Origin: Caballeronia sp. dw_276
Lineage (GTDB): Bacteria > Pseudomonadota > Gammaproteobacteria > Burkholderiales > Burkholderiaceae
Direction: 5' to 3'
Assembly (NCBI RefSeq): GCF_018449635.1
Contig: NZ_JAAVUV010000012.1
Span: forward strand, 62,001 to 126,000
DNA: 64,000 nt
Position 1 is the first letter of the stretch; each line of letters opens with the position of its first letter. The notes under the pieces were generated by a model that was given only the letters and a program-made list of their open reading frames with translations, was not told the DNA's origin and did no database searches. Of this stretch, positions 24,825 to 33,981 are shown piece after piece. The position numbers and the translations under genes were made by a program.

Positions 24825-25445
24825 ATGCACGTCGGTGAGCGGTTCAACAGCGTTACCCATCTTGTCGGCACTGTACTGTCGGTGGCGGGTCTTGCAACGC
24901 TCGTGACCATGGCATCGCTGGAACGCGATCCGTACAAGATCGTGAGCTTTGCCGTGTATGGCGCAATGTTGCTCGCCTTGTACGCAATCTCGACGCTTTA
25001 TCACTGGGTCCGCAGCCCGCGGCTCAAAGCTGTATTGCAGAAATGCGATCATTCGGCCATCTACTTGCTGATCGCGGGAAGCTACACGCCGTTCACGCTC
25101 GTTACGTTGCGCGGTCCGTGGGGCTGGTCGCTATTCGGGGTAAGCTGGGGGCTCGCTGCTCTTGGCATCGTCCAGGAACTGACGCTCGGGCGCCGAACCC
25201 GCAGTGTATCGATGGTGATTTACGTGTTGATGGGCTGGCTCGCGCTCGTAGCCATCCGTCCTCTCGTTACAGCGTTACCGCCCGCCGGCACGGCGTGGCT
25301 GCTGGCAGGCGGCTTGATCTACAGCGCCGGCATTTACTTTTTCATCAACGACGAGCGCATCCGGCACGGCCATGGCATCTGGCACCTGTTCGTGTTGGGC
25401 GGCAGCTTGTGTCAATTCGTCAGCATTGCGCGCTATGTTGCGTGA
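24825..25445 (+). CDS. hemolysin III / PAQR-family membrane protein
   Basis: A 206-residue seven-helix membrane protein of the Hly-III (YqfA/TrhA) group, related to eukaryotic PAQR receptors. The three metal-site regions of the family are visible: SVTHLVG and STLYHWVRS, then CDHSAIYLLIAGSYTPF, and finally GHGIWHLFVLGGSLCQF. In E. coli TrhA modulates membrane lipid and energy balance; the name hemolysin derives from a Bacillus protein. A 10-bp tandem repeat lies just upstream. Confidence 0.9.
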   Translation: MHVGERFNSVTHLVGTVLSVAGLATLVTMASLERDPYKIVSFAVYGAMLLALYAISTLYHWVRSPRLKAVLQKCDHSAIYLLIAGSYTPFTLVTLRGPWGWSLFGVSWGLAALGIVQELTLGRRTRSVSMVIYVLMGWLALVAIRPLVTALPPAGTAWLLAGGLIYSAGIYFFINDERIRHGHGIWHLFVLGGSLCQFVSIARYVA

Positions 25446-25689
25446 GCCTGCCTTGATCGGCACTCAATGCCTGAAGTTTTGAAGCGCGTGCGCTTCAAAT
25501 GCAACTTAACGCCAGTCAGCGTGTCTTGATAGCGCGTTGATCTTCGCGGCAACTTTCCCGGCGCTCCTGCTTTTCTTTGGCAAGCGCCCCGATTGTCATG
25601 CCGCCCGATTTCCTCGATCGTCGTATGCGCACTCCTCAACTGAGGCTTATGCGGCAACGCCGGTCGGCATACAGAATCTGCGAATACTT

Positions 25690-27162
25690 ATGTCTTTTGA
25701 TTCCCTCGGCTTGTCCGAACCCTTGCTCCGCGCAGTCATCGAACAGGGCTACACCACTCCTACGCCTATCCAGTCGCAGGCAATACCCGCCGTGCTCAAC
25801 GGCGGCGACCTGCTTGCAGGCGCGCAGACGGGCACCGGCAAGACGGCCGGTTTCACGTTGCCTATCCTGCAACGTTTGTCAGAGGCGCCCGCCCCTGCGG
25901 CCGGCTCGCGGCGCCCGGTTCGCGCGCTGATCCTTACGCCTACACGCGAACTCGCCGCGCAGGTCGAAGAAAGCGTGCGTACGTACGGCAAGTACCTGAA
26001 GCTCAAATCAACGGTAATGTTCGGTGGCGTCGGCATCAATCCGCAAATCGATGCGTTGCGGCGCGGCGTGGATATTGTCGTGGCGACGCCGGGACGGCTG
26101 CTGGATCACATGCAGCAGAAGACCATCGACTTGTCGAAGCTCGAGATTCTCGTCCTCGACGAAGCCGACCGCATGCTCGACATGGGTTTCATCCATGACA
26201 TCAAGCGCGTGCTCGCCAAGCTGCCGCCGAAACGCCAGAACCTGCTGTTCTCGGCCACTTTCTCCGATGAAATCAAGACCCTCGCCGACAGCCTGCTCGA
26301 CAAGCCGGCACTGATCGAAGTGGCGCGCCGCAATTCGACGGTCGAAGCCATTGCGCAAAAGATCCATCCGGTCGATCGCGATAAAAAGCGCGAGTTGCTT
26401 ACGCATTTGATCCGGCAGAACAACTGGTTCCAGGTGCTGGTGTTCTCGCGTACGAAGCATGGCGCGAATCGTCTGGCCGAACAGTTGACAAAGGACGGCA
26501 TCAGCGCGCTCGCCATTCACGGCAATAAGAGCCAGTCGGCGCGTACGCGCGCGTTGGCCGAGTTCAAGGACAACACGCTGCAGGTGCTCGTGGCAACGGA
26601 TATTGCGGCGCGCGGTATCGATATTGATCAGCTGCCGCACGTGGTCAATTTCGACCTGCCCAACGTGCCGGAAGATTATGTTCACCGGATTGGCCGGACG
26701 GGCCGTGCCGGGGCGACGGGCGAGGCGGTATCGCTGGTTTGCGTCGATGAACATCAGTTGCTCAAGGACATCGAACGGCTGATCAAGCGCCCGATTCCGC
26801 AGGAAGTGATTGCGGGATTCGAGCCTGATCTGACGCAGAAGCCGGAACCCATTCTGCGACGCAGCCAGGGCGGCGGCGGTGCGCGTCAAGGTTCGCCGCG
26901 TCAGGGCGCGCCGAAGCAGGCGAATGGCGGCGGCCGTGGTCCGGCCAAGCCGGCACATGGCGGTGGGAATGGCAACGGCGGCGGTGGAAACGGTTCACGT
27001 TCGCCGAAGCCCGTTGCGGCCAAGACCGGTGGCAATGGCAGCGCGCCGCGCAAGCCCGAAGGCGCACGGCCAGCTGGGGCACTGCTGGGCGGCAAGCCAC
27101 GTACTGAAGGCGGAGGCGCCGGCCGGCGTGACACGCCGCGCACGGGACAGCGCGGGCGTTGA
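25690..27162 (+). CDS. rhlE: RhlE-type DEAD-box RNA helicase
   Basis: A 490-residue ATP-dependent RNA helicase. All core motifs appear in order: Q motif (YTTPTPIQSQAIP), AQTGTGKT, PTRELA, TPGR, DEAD, SAT, then VATDIAARGIDID and HRIGRTGRAG. After residue ~395 the tail is Gly/Pro/Lys/Arg rich (QGGGGARQGSPRQG and onward), as in RhlE and other cold-shock helicases that act on rRNA assembly and mRNA decay. The ATG at 25690 starts MSFDSLGLSEPLL; upstream in-frame codons are not domain-like. About 245 bases separate it from the gene before, so it has room for its own promoter. Confidence 0.94.
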   Translation: MSFDSLGLSEPLLRAVIEQGYTTPTPIQSQAIPAVLNGGDLLAGAQTGTGKTAGFTLPILQRLSEAPAPAAGSRRPVRALILTPTRELAAQVEESVRTYGKYLKLKSTVMFGGVGINPQIDALRRGVDIVVATPGRLLDHMQQKTIDLSKLEILVLDEADRMLDMGFIHDIKRVLAKLPPKRQNLLFSATFSDEIKTLADSLLDKPALIEVARRNSTVEAIAQKIHPVDRDKKRELLTHLIRQNNWFQVLVFSRTKHGANRLAEQLTKDGISALAIHGNKSQSARTRALAEFKDNTLQVLVATDIAARGIDIDQLPHVVNFDLPNVPEDYVHRIGRTGRAGATGEAVSLVCVDEHQLLKDIERLIKRPIPQEVIAGFEPDLTQKPEPILRRSQGGGGARQGSPRQGAPKQANGGGRGPAKPAHGGGNGNGGGGNGSRSPKPVAAKTGGNGSAPRKPEGARPAGALLGGKPRTEGGGAGRRDTPRTGQRGR

Positions 27163-27185
27163 TTGAATTGCGGTGAGGTTTCAGG

Positions 27186-27213
27186 CAGCGGAGCTATTTG
27201 GCTCCGCTGTTTT
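27186..27213. terminator. terminator between convergent genes
   Basis: CAGCGGAGC and GCTCCGCTG (9 bp, 6-base loop) are followed by TTTTCGTTT, between the helicase gene and the convergent 171-residue protein gene. Confidence 0.8.
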
Positions 27214-27217
27214 CGTT

Positions 27218-27733
27218 TCAGGCGGCCGCGCTCGCGGCGCGCTTCAATCCTTCCACCTGGTGACGCCATCGTTCGAGTACCGCGTTCTCCTGGCCCTCGG
27301 CAAACGCAAATTCAATTTCCTGCACGAGTCGCGCATAAGCAACTTTTTGCCATTCACCGCTTTCAATCGTCGCGATAAAACACGTCACCGGCGAGTCCGC
27401 CATGGGCACGACCTTGGCCTGGAGCTGCACCTGGAAAAACGCTTCATCGAAGACGAAAGTCAGCGTGGCCGAACCTGTCTTCGATATCACCCGCGCAGCC
27501 CTCGATTGCGGCCACAACGAGAAACACACGCTGCCCGGGTCGGGCGCAAACAGTTCGCCAACGCTTAGCAACGACGTCCGGATGCGGCCTTCATCGGCGG
27601 CAAGAAGCGATGCCGTGAACCCCGTTTTCGTCTCGATCGACGTGCCATCGAAGAGCGTACGCAACGGTGACGGCCATTCGTCGAACGTGCCGTGTTCGAT
27701 GTTGCGCGGACCCGATACCGATGAATCACTCAT
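27218..27733 (-). CDS. unknown protein, possibly PNPOx-like split barrel
   Basis: A 171-residue soluble protein. Its pattern of beta strands (TKTGFTASLLAADEGRIRTSLLSVGELFA, then SVCFSLWPQSRAARVI, then SATLTFVFDEAFFQVQLQAKVV) fits the FMN-binding split barrel of the pyridoxamine-phosphate-oxidase superfamily. No catalytic residues can be assigned, so the call is tentative. GAGGAG precedes the ATG at 27733. It lies 90 bases downstream of the ferritin-like gene and shares its direction, but a hairpin separates them. Confidence 0.6.
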   Translation of the reverse strand: MSDSSVSGPRNIEHGTFDEWPSPLRTLFDGTSIETKTGFTASLLAADEGRIRTSLLSVGELFAPDPGSVCFSLWPQSRAARVISKTGSATLTFVFDEAFFQVQLQAKVVPMADSPVTCFIATIESGEWQKVAYARLVQEIEFAFAEGQENAVLERWRHQVEGLKRAASAAA

Positions 27734-27753
27734 ATGGAACTCCTCGAAAGCAC

Positions 27754-27777
27754 GATGGCCCGCGAAAGCGGGCCATC
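27754..27777 (-). terminator. hairpin with GAAA loop after the ferritin-like gene
   Basis: A perfect 10-bp inverted repeat (gatggcccgc / gcgggccatc) closes a 4-base loop between the diiron-protein gene and the next gene. There is only a weak T-run, so termination is probable but not certain. Confidence 0.6.
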
Positions 27778-27822
27778 GGTCAAAGCATCATGCCGGTCGT
27801 GCCACCGAAAGCTTCGGCGGCT

Positions 27823-28650
27823 TCAGCGAAAGAAAACGTGCTGCGTAATCTTGGCGATCGGATAGTGAACGCTCGGCTGAATCCGCGCCGGCAGATCAAG
27901 CGGCTTGAGCAACATCTTGACGCACATATCCGCCGATAAATTGCGGCGAACCAGTGCATTCACGCGGGCCGCCAGCTCCCGGTTGTGCGCTGTATCGTTC
28001 GCGCGATCCGGATAACGAATGGCGAAAACGTGGCGCAGCGCGATCTCGGAATCCTCGTTCTTGATTTCCATCACGCGTCGCAGCAACGCGCCCAGCACGG
28101 CAAAGCGGCCGTTGCCTTCAATCTTGTTGTACTTCTTGAAGAAGCGGAAGAAGTGCTTGTAGTGACGGACTTCGTCGGTGCGGATGTTGTCGGTCAATTG
28201 CTTCAGCACTGGTTCGTCCGAGCATTCATTGATGGCACGGTACAAGGTTGCCGTGCCCGTCTCGACCACACAACGCGCGACCATTTCAAGGGCCCGCGTT
28301 TTCTCGAAGTCCTCGACCGAACACGTCAACGAGTATTCGGCAAAGAAGTTCTTGAACGCCGTGTCCCAATCGAATTCCGGCCACACGTGATTGATGTACG
28401 TCTTTAACGCGCGGCCATGCTGCATTTCCTCCGGTTCCCACTCGGTGTTGAGCCAGGTGGAGACTTCGGGGTCGTCGTTGAAATAGGTGCTCAGGTTGCT
28501 CGTGTAGAGATCCGTGCCGCTCTCAATGAACGAAGCCGCGCACAGCAGCAAGAGCAAATGTTCGTTGGATGCCGCCTTCCGACGATCGATCCGCGACAGG
28601 TCAATATCTTCGATCCGCCAAGGCATCACATGGGTACTATCAGTGTGCAT
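27823..28650 (-). CDS. ferritin-like diiron protein
   Basis: A 275-residue four-helix-bundle protein. The diiron carboxylate pattern is readable: Glu in SFIESGTDLY, then EPEEMQHGRAL (E-x-x-H type), Glu in VVETGTATLYRA and DEVRHYKHFFRF (D/E-x-x-H). The spacing resembles acyl-ACP desaturases and related ferritin-like oxidases, so a redox role on a lipid or other substrate is possible. The ATG at 28650 has GGGAG upstream; the frame is open further but not protein-like. No acyl carrier or ferredoxin gene is adjacent. Confidence 0.8.
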   Translation of the reverse strand: MHTDSTHVMPWRIEDIDLSRIDRRKAASNEHLLLLLCAASFIESGTDLYTSNLSTYFNDDPEVSTWLNTEWEPEEMQHGRALKTYINHVWPEFDWDTAFKNFFAEYSLTCSVEDFEKTRALEMVARCVVETGTATLYRAINECSDEPVLKQLTDNIRTDEVRHYKHFFRFFKKYNKIEGNGRFAVLGALLRRVMEIKNEDSEIALRHVFAIRYPDRANDTAHNRELAARVNALVRRNLSADMCVKMLLKPLDLPARIQPSVHYPIAKITQHVFFR

Positions 28651-29159
28651 AAATATCGCGCTCCCAATCTGTATTGAACGCGCCGTCAGCCAAACCGGCC
28701 GAAAATCAGGCAACGCCATGAACAATGAAGTCATGGCGTTCTCATGTGGTTGAAGACTTCTTAGAGCCTGCATATTAGCCGGGTTACAGCGATGCTGCAG
28801 GCACGAAGAGAGACCGTTCAACCCATAGGTCAGTTCCGGATACTGTTTATTTCAGCACAAATCATACCGAGCATTGGGCATAAGTTGATCGGGCGCAAGC
28901 ACGGCGCTTCAACCTTGCTTACAAGCGGGTTTCGCCGCTATGCAAAGTCACTGTTACCCGCGCGCCGGCAAACCAGCCGGTTGTAAAAACGAAGTAGCTC
29001 GATGGAAGGCTAAGGATACGTCATCCAACGATCAACTTTGCCATCCTCACGAGTTTCGTCATGCGGATGTCTAGACTGCGCATGCCGCGTTGTCCGGTCA
29101 GCCCGCCCTTCCCTTACAATACCGCCACCTCACGACATTGAAGCGCACGCACAGACGCC
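28651..29159. other. intergenic region between diiron protein and glpR
   Basis: About 510 bases without a gene. It should hold the divergent promoters of the ferritin-like gene and glpR. The one clear structure is a perfect 10-bp inverted repeat at 28712-28740 (aacgccatga / tcatggcgtt, 9-base loop), 62 bases before the ferritin-like start. Confidence 0.5.
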
Positions 29160-29939
29160 ATGACTCGAGATCCCCGCATCACCTTGAATGCACGACAGCA
29201 AGAGCTGCTCGACTGGGTGCAACGCGATGGCTTCGTGACCGTCGAGGACCTGGCCACGCATTTCGATGTCACGCCGCAGACCATTCGCCGCGACGTCAAC
29301 TGGCTCTCCGACATGAACCTGCTGCGCCGCTATCACGGCGGCGCGAGCCTTCCGACGAGTTCCGAGAACGTCTCGTACACGGCGCGCCAGCGCATGTTCC
29401 ACGACGAGAAGCGCCGTATCGCCACACTAGTTGCCTCGCACATTCCCGATCAGGCGTCGCTCTTCATCAACCTCGGCACCACGACCGAGGAAGTTGCGCG
29501 GGCGCTCAACCGGCATCGCGGCCTGCACGTGATCACCAACAACCTCAACGTGGCCGGCATGATGAGCGGCTACCCGGATTGCGAAGTGCTGATCACCGGC
29601 GGCATTGTCCGTCCCTGGGACAAAGGCATTGTGGGTGAGCTGGCTATAGATTTCATCCGCCAGTTCAAGGTGGATTTCGCGATCATCGGGGCTTCGAGCA
29701 TTGAGCCGGACGGCACGCTGCGCGATTTCGATACCCGCGAGGTCCGCGTCGCCGAAGCGATCATCAACCACGCGCGCACCGTTTTCCTCGCCGCGGATCA
29801 TTCGAAATTCGGACGCCCGGCACTCGTGCGCCTCGGTCATCTGAATCAGATCGACGCGCTTTTCACCGACGCCCCCACGCCGCCCGAGATGGCTGAAACG
29901 CTGACTGCTGCGAACACACAGGTGTACATAGCTGAATAA
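29160..29939 (+). CDS. glpR: glycerol-3-phosphate regulon repressor GlpR
   Basis: A 259-residue DeoR-family repressor. The N-terminal helix-turn-helix reads RQQELLDWVQRDGFVTVEDLATHFDVTPQTIRRD, with the family RYHGGA just after. The C-terminal sugar-phosphate sensor domain shows INLGTTTEEVARAL, ITNNLNVA, ITGG and IIGASSIEPDGTL and the DHSKFGR segment. GlpR binds glycerol-3-phosphate and releases glp promoters. glpD lies about 1.2 kb downstream with GlpR-like half-sites before it, which supports the assignment. Confidence 0.93.
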   Translation: MTRDPRITLNARQQELLDWVQRDGFVTVEDLATHFDVTPQTIRRDVNWLSDMNLLRRYHGGASLPTSSENVSYTARQRMFHDEKRRIATLVASHIPDQASLFINLGTTTEEVARALNRHRGLHVITNNLNVAGMMSGYPDCEVLITGGIVRPWDKGIVGELAIDFIRQFKVDFAIIGASSIEPDGTLRDFDTREVRVAEAIINHARTVFLAADHSKFGRPALVRLGHLNQIDALFTDAPTPPEMAETLTAANTQVYIAE

Positions 29940-30256
29940 CGCTTCAGAAAGCGAAACGCAAATTCCTGTGTGCGCTGCGACACGAACTTCAGGTAATTTC
30001 TACGTTTCTCTGCTCCGGCCGAACCGCTTTCGCGCCCCTCAAAAGTCAAACCCAATATTTTGCGCAAGCGTTTGGCACTCGACCGGCGCTTGCATACAAT
30101 CAAATCCCGGCAACGCAGCGCCGACTTCCAGAGACTCGGAAGCGGCGGTTCGCCATAGGTCTGCCGGCTCGAAGTTCCTGCCTCGCGCAACGTTCCGAAG
30201 TACGAGCACCGGTCGCCGACCGGTCACAGTGCCGTTCGATCGTCATGGAGAACACG
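29940..30256. other. intergenic region after glpR
   Basis: About 315 bases. I see no gene, strong hairpin or repeat here. A promoter for the small gene at 30257 is expected near its right end. Confidence 0.4.
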
Positions 30257-30454
30257 ATGCTCAGTCCGCATGAATTTGCCACGCTGCTCCTGCTACAAGA
30301 CGCGCCCAATCAGATGGACATGGTTCGCGACGAGCTCGACGCCCTCCTCGAGCGTCAACTCGTGCAACTCGAAAATCTTGCTTCGGGACGCCAGCTCTGG
30401 AGCCTCACGGCCTCGGGCGATTCCACCATGAAGGCAATGAAGCGGTACTCGTAA
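30257..30454 (+). CDS. small conserved-looking protein, winged-helix-like
   Basis: A 65-residue protein beginning MLSPHEFATLLLLQDAPNQM. The mix of an N-terminal helix, DELDALLERQLVQLENL and a short LWSLTASGDS strand region resembles a winged helix, but no family is recognised. I start at 30257, where GGAG lies 6 bases upstream, rather than at the ATG at 30245. It converges on the lipoprotein gene. Confidence 0.6.
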   Translation: MLSPHEFATLLLLQDAPNQMDMVRDELDALLERQLVQLENLASGRQLWSLTASGDSTMKAMKRYS

Positions 30455-30488
30455 GCATCATCACGCTCCACCCGCCCTTTCTTGCATA

Positions 30489-30869
30489 TCAGCCAGCGCG
30501 CAACGTCGGATCGACGGCTGCGCGCCAGCTGAGCGCCTGCGCCCGCTGATTGGCGAAAAACGTCGCCCACGCGCTTTGCGCTTCGGTCGTGCGGTTGGTC
30601 GCGAACGCCGAATGCTGGCCCGCAATGCCCGCCTGGAACGCGCAGAACTGATCCTTCGATAACCCGCCGCGCTTTTGCGCCACATAGGCGTCGTATAACG
30701 CCGAATACACGTTTTGCCCGTCCGCGCCGTAGTCCACCGCGGCCGTCCCGCACATGGACTGCAAAGCGCTCAGTGAAGGCGCGCCCATTGAACCCGACAT
30801 GTCGGGTGTAGAAACACATCCGCCCAACACCAGCGCGCCAAGCGCGCCCGCCACCAGCAGCTTTCGCAT
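30489..30869 (-). CDS. small lipoprotein of unknown function
   Basis: A 126-residue precursor with a clear lipobox (ALGALVLGGC, cleavage before Cys near residue 18), so it should be lipidated and sit on the periplasmic side of a membrane. The mature part has two further cysteines (SMCGTA and FCAFQ). The ATG at 30869 has GGAG eight bases upstream; a GTG at 30878 is the alternative. No domain is recognised. It is divergent from glpD. Confidence 0.78.
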   Translation of the reverse strand: MRKLLVAGALGALVLGGCVSTPDMSGSMGAPSLSALQSMCGTAAVDYGADGQNVYSALYDAYVAQKRGGLSKDQFCAFQAGIAGQHSAFATNRTTEAQSAWATFFANQRAQALSWRAAVDPTLRAG

Positions 30870-31040
30870 CGTCTTCACTCCTTGTTCATCGGCAAAAATT
30901 CACTGCCCACAGTATCGGTCTGCTGACGCCTTCGCGCCACTCAGCCAAACGGCCTATTGGTTTAAAAAGCTTTAAAACCCGCGCCGACATGAAGTTTTTC
31001 TCGAAAACACAGCGTTAGCCATTCAGCCGACTTTACATTT

Positions 31041-31075
31041 TCGTTTTTGTTCGTTAAATTTCGAATTCGAACATT
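31041..31075. promoter_or_regulatory. GlpR-like operator half-sites before glpD
   Basis: This A/T-rich stretch carries TCG at 31041, 31051 and 31061, exactly ten bases apart, and a perfect palindrome TTCGAATTCGAA at 31060-31071. The halves TTGTTCGTT (31048-31056) and TTCGAACATT (31066-31075) match the two halves of the E. coli GlpR consensus as I remember it. It lies 45-80 bases before the glpD start. Confidence 0.6.
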
Positions 31076-31118
31076 TATGTTCTGTCGGAGCGGGTGGCGG
31101 CCATGGGGCGAATAAGCA

Positions 31119-32684
31119 ATGCAAGGTAATCTTTTCGATGTGCTCGTCGTGGGTGGCGGGGTCAATGGCACGGGCATCGCGCGCGACGCGTCAGGCCGGG
31201 GCTTGAGCGTGTTGTTGTGCGAGAAGGATGATCTGGCGTCGCATACGTCGTCATCGAGTACCAAGCTCATTCACGGCGGGCTTCGTTATCTGGAATACGG
31301 CGAATATTCGCTCGTGCGCAAGGCCCTGCAGGAGCGTGAGGTTTTGCTGCGCGCGGCGCCGCACATCATGTGGCCGCTGCGTTTCGTGATGCCGCATATG
31401 CCGAATCTGCGTCCGGCCTGGATGATCCGTGCTGGCCTTTTCCTCTACGACCATCTCGCGCGCCGTCAGTTGCTGCCGGGGTCCAGGGGTATCGATATGC
31501 GCACGCATCCGGCTGGCGCACCGCTCATCGATTCGATCAAGCGCGGGTTCGTGTACTCCGACGGCTGGGTGGACGACGCGCGGCTCGTGGTGCTGAACGC
31601 GGTCGATGCGCAGGAACACGGCGCGGTGATCCGGACGCGCACGCGGCTCGTCAGCGCGGAGCGCAAAGACGGTTTGTGGCATGCCACGCTCATCGATGAT
31701 CACGGCGCGACCTTCGACGTCCAGGCGCGTTCCATTGCGAACGCGGCCGGCCCGTGGGTCAGCGAACTGCTGAAAGGATCGCTTGGCAGCGGCACGCACA
31801 CGCGCCATACCGTGAGGCTCGTCAAGGGCAGTCATATCGTCACGCGGCGGCTGTTCGAGCACGACCACGCGTACATCTTCCAGAATCCGGACAAGCGGAT
31901 CATCTTCGCCATCCCGTACGAGCACGATTACACGCTGATCGGCACGACGGATCTGGAGTATCACGGCGATACGTCGAAGGTGACCATCAGCCCGGAAGAG
32001 ACCACGTACTTGTGCGAGTCCATCAACCGCTACTTCAAGAAGCACATTGGCCCTGAAGACGTTTGCTGGAGCTATTCAGGCGTGCGCGGCCTGCTCGAAG
32101 ACGAAAACGCGGAGAACGCGTCGGCGGTCACGCGCGACTATCTGCTCGAACTCGATACCCCCGCGAACCAGGCGCCGTTGTTGTCGGTGTTCGGCGGGAA
32201 GATCACGACTTTCAGAAAGCTGGCCGAAGAAGCCGTCGATAAACTCGGCGATGCGCTCCAGTCCCCTGCCAAAAGCAAGACTTGGACGGAAGGCGCGCCG
32301 CTGCCGGGTGGCGATATCGCAAATGCAAACTTCGACACATTCCTTGCCGCGTTGAAGCAAGACAAGCCCTGGCTGCCCGCCGATCTCGCGCATCGATACG
32401 CACGCGCTTACGGCACGCGTATTCAACGGCTCCTTGGGAACGCGGCGTCGCTGGACGATCTCGGCGAAGCCGTAGCGCCCAGCCTTTACGAAGCCGAACT
32501 GCGCTATCTGCGCGACAACGAATGGGCGACCTGCGCCGACGACGTCCTGTGGCGCCGCTCAAAACTAGGCCTGCATATGGAACGCGGGTCGCTGGACGAC
32601 GTGACGCGCCGTATCGACGGATGGTTTGCACAGACGCCTCAACCGCAACCCACGCCGCAGGTTTCATCGCGGACCGTCGTGTAA
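31119..32684 (+). CDS. glpD: aerobic glycerol-3-phosphate dehydrogenase
   Basis: A 521-residue membrane-associated flavoenzyme that oxidises glycerol-3-phosphate to dihydroxyacetone phosphate and reduces quinone. The FAD dinucleotide-binding motif is at the N-terminus (FDVLVVGGGVNGTGIARDASGRG), followed by SSSSTKLIHGGLRYLEYGEY, PYEHDYTLIGTTDLEY and SYSGVRGLLEDE, and then VFGGKITTFRKLAE near residue 360. The C-terminal domain is helical. No glpF or glpK is in the window. GlpR repression is likely given the upstream half-sites. Confidence 0.95.
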   Translation: MQGNLFDVLVVGGGVNGTGIARDASGRGLSVLLCEKDDLASHTSSSSTKLIHGGLRYLEYGEYSLVRKALQEREVLLRAAPHIMWPLRFVMPHMPNLRPAWMIRAGLFLYDHLARRQLLPGSRGIDMRTHPAGAPLIDSIKRGFVYSDGWVDDARLVVLNAVDAQEHGAVIRTRTRLVSAERKDGLWHATLIDDHGATFDVQARSIANAAGPWVSELLKGSLGSGTHTRHTVRLVKGSHIVTRRLFEHDHAYIFQNPDKRIIFAIPYEHDYTLIGTTDLEYHGDTSKVTISPEETTYLCESINRYFKKHIGPEDVCWSYSGVRGLLEDENAENASAVTRDYLLELDTPANQAPLLSVFGGKITTFRKLAEEAVDKLGDALQSPAKSKTWTEGAPLPGGDIANANFDTFLAALKQDKPWLPADLAHRYARAYGTRIQRLLGNAASLDDLGEAVAPSLYEAELRYLRDNEWATCADDVLWRRSKLGLHMERGSLDDVTRRIDGWFAQTPQPQPTPQVSSRTVV

Positions 32685-32811
32685 AAAACTATCCTGCCGC
32701 GCCTGATAACGGTGTGACGATATCTTCGTTTGATGCAACTTCTGCCGATGCTAGTCTTTCCGTAACCGATGCCGCGCCGGTCTGCGCGGCATGTCCGAAT
32801 GGAGGCTCATC

Positions 32812-33570
32812 ATGGTTGCACCGGCTTATTCATCGCTGGAACTCGTGCGCGAATCGTACGATGCACGCGTGCCGGCCGAACGCGCCGACGCAACGCGGGC
32901 GGCATCGGCGGAAATTCATCGTGAGGAGCATATTCCTCAGACGAGCGCACAGGAAGCGAACGACGCGCTCGAATATCTCGTTGGCGTGAATCTGGCAAGG
33001 CTTCGCGCCGAGCGTCAGCTTTCGCTCGACGCCCTCGCCCGCGCTTCCGGCGTTTCCCGGGCCATGCTCGCGCAGATCGAATCGGCACGCAGCGTGCCGT
33101 CCATCAAGGTGCTGCACAAGATTGCCGGGGCGCTGAAGGTGTCGGTCGCGGCGTTTTTGCGGCGTCACGCAACGAATGGCATCGAGTTTCTCGCGGCCGA
33201 TCAGGCGACGCGGCTGGTGACATCGAATGGACGCTTTTCGGCGCGGCCGCTTTTTCCGTTGAGCGCGCCGGCATCGGCGGAATTCCATGAGTTGCGCATC
33301 GCGCCGCTGCACACGGAAACAGGCAGCCCGAAGCCACCCGGGACCACGGTCAATCTGGTGGTCAGCGACGGCACGCTCGAACTTCGCGTGCACGATCGCA
33401 CGCAGTTGCTCGGCACCGGCGACGCCATTGTGTTCGATGCCGATCAGCCCCATGCGCTGCGCAATCCCGGCAGCACCGAAGCGCGCGCGTATCAGGTCAC
33501 GGTGAATGCGGAAACGCCGCCGCGCTGGCATGTGCCGGCGGATTCGCGCCGTGTCGAAGAACCGAGTTAA
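32812..33570 (+). CDS. XRE-family regulator with C-terminal cupin
   Basis: A 252-residue regulator. An N-terminal ~50-residue polar segment precedes a lambda-repressor-type HTH (GVNLARLRAERQLSLDALARASGVSRAMLAQIESARSVPSIKVLHKIAGAL). The C-terminal cupin barrel includes LHTETGSPKPPGTTVNLVV, LGTGDAIVFDADQPHALRNPG. Such proteins often sense small amines, sugars or amino acids. GGAGG lies 6 bases before the ATG at 32812, which I prefer over the ATG at 32791. It lies between glpD and the ribB riboswitch; its target is unknown. Confidence 0.85.
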   Translation: MVAPAYSSLELVRESYDARVPAERADATRAASAEIHREEHIPQTSAQEANDALEYLVGVNLARLRAERQLSLDALARASGVSRAMLAQIESARSVPSIKVLHKIAGALKVSVAAFLRRHATNGIEFLAADQATRLVTSNGRFSARPLFPLSAPASAEFHELRIAPLHTETGSPKPPGTTVNLVVSDGTLELRVHDRTQLLGTGDAIVFDADQPHALRNPGSTEARAYQVTVNAETPPRWHVPADSRRVEEPS

Positions 33571-33674
33571 GTTCGTCAGCCAACGCGCCGCCACTCAGGG
33601 GCGCTGCAACATCGGCTGGCTTGTTGTATCCTCAAATCAGTCGCGGTTTTTAAGTGTTCAGCGACAAATCAGTA

Positions 33675-33850
33675 CGTCTTCAGGGCGGGGTGTAATTCCC
33701 CACCGGCGGTATGCGAACGGTTTTCATAACCGTACGTGAGCCCGCGAGCGCCCGTGAACGTGGATCGTAGCTTTTTTACGAACCCAACCACGGGGTCAGC
33801 AGATCTGGTGCGATGCCAGAGCCGACGGTCATAGTCCGGATGAGAGAAGA
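33675..33850 (+). promoter_or_regulatory. FMN riboswitch (RFN element)
   Basis: The conserved RFN blocks are visible in order: CTTCAGGGCGGGGTG, AATTCCCCACCGGCGGT, AGCCCGCGAGCG, GGTCAGCAGATCTGGTG, CAGAGCCGACGGT and CATAGTCCGGATGAGAGAAGA. An extra variable hairpin in the middle (gatcgtagcttttttacgaac) separates the halves. It controls the downstream ribB by binding flavin mononucleotide. Confidence 0.95.
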
Positions 33851-33941
33851 TGTGCAGATGGTCATGTCCGTATCGCGTGTTTGCCGCGGCGTTTTTACGT
33901 TCGCGCCTTCCCGTGTGCCGTTCTGTCTGTTTGCAATGCCC

Positions 33942-33981
33942 TGAAACGTTTTTCGCCCATTCCTTTTGCGAGAGCGTTTCA
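33942..33981 (+). promoter_or_regulatory. candidate ribosome-site-sequestering hairpin before ribB
   Basis: TGAAACG (33942-33948) can pair with CGTTTCA (33975-33981), and TCGC (33953-33956) with GCGA (33968-33971). Together these enclose the only plausible Shine-Dalgarno segment (gcgagag) just before the ATG at 33985. This would be the expression platform of the riboswitch. Confidence 0.5.
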
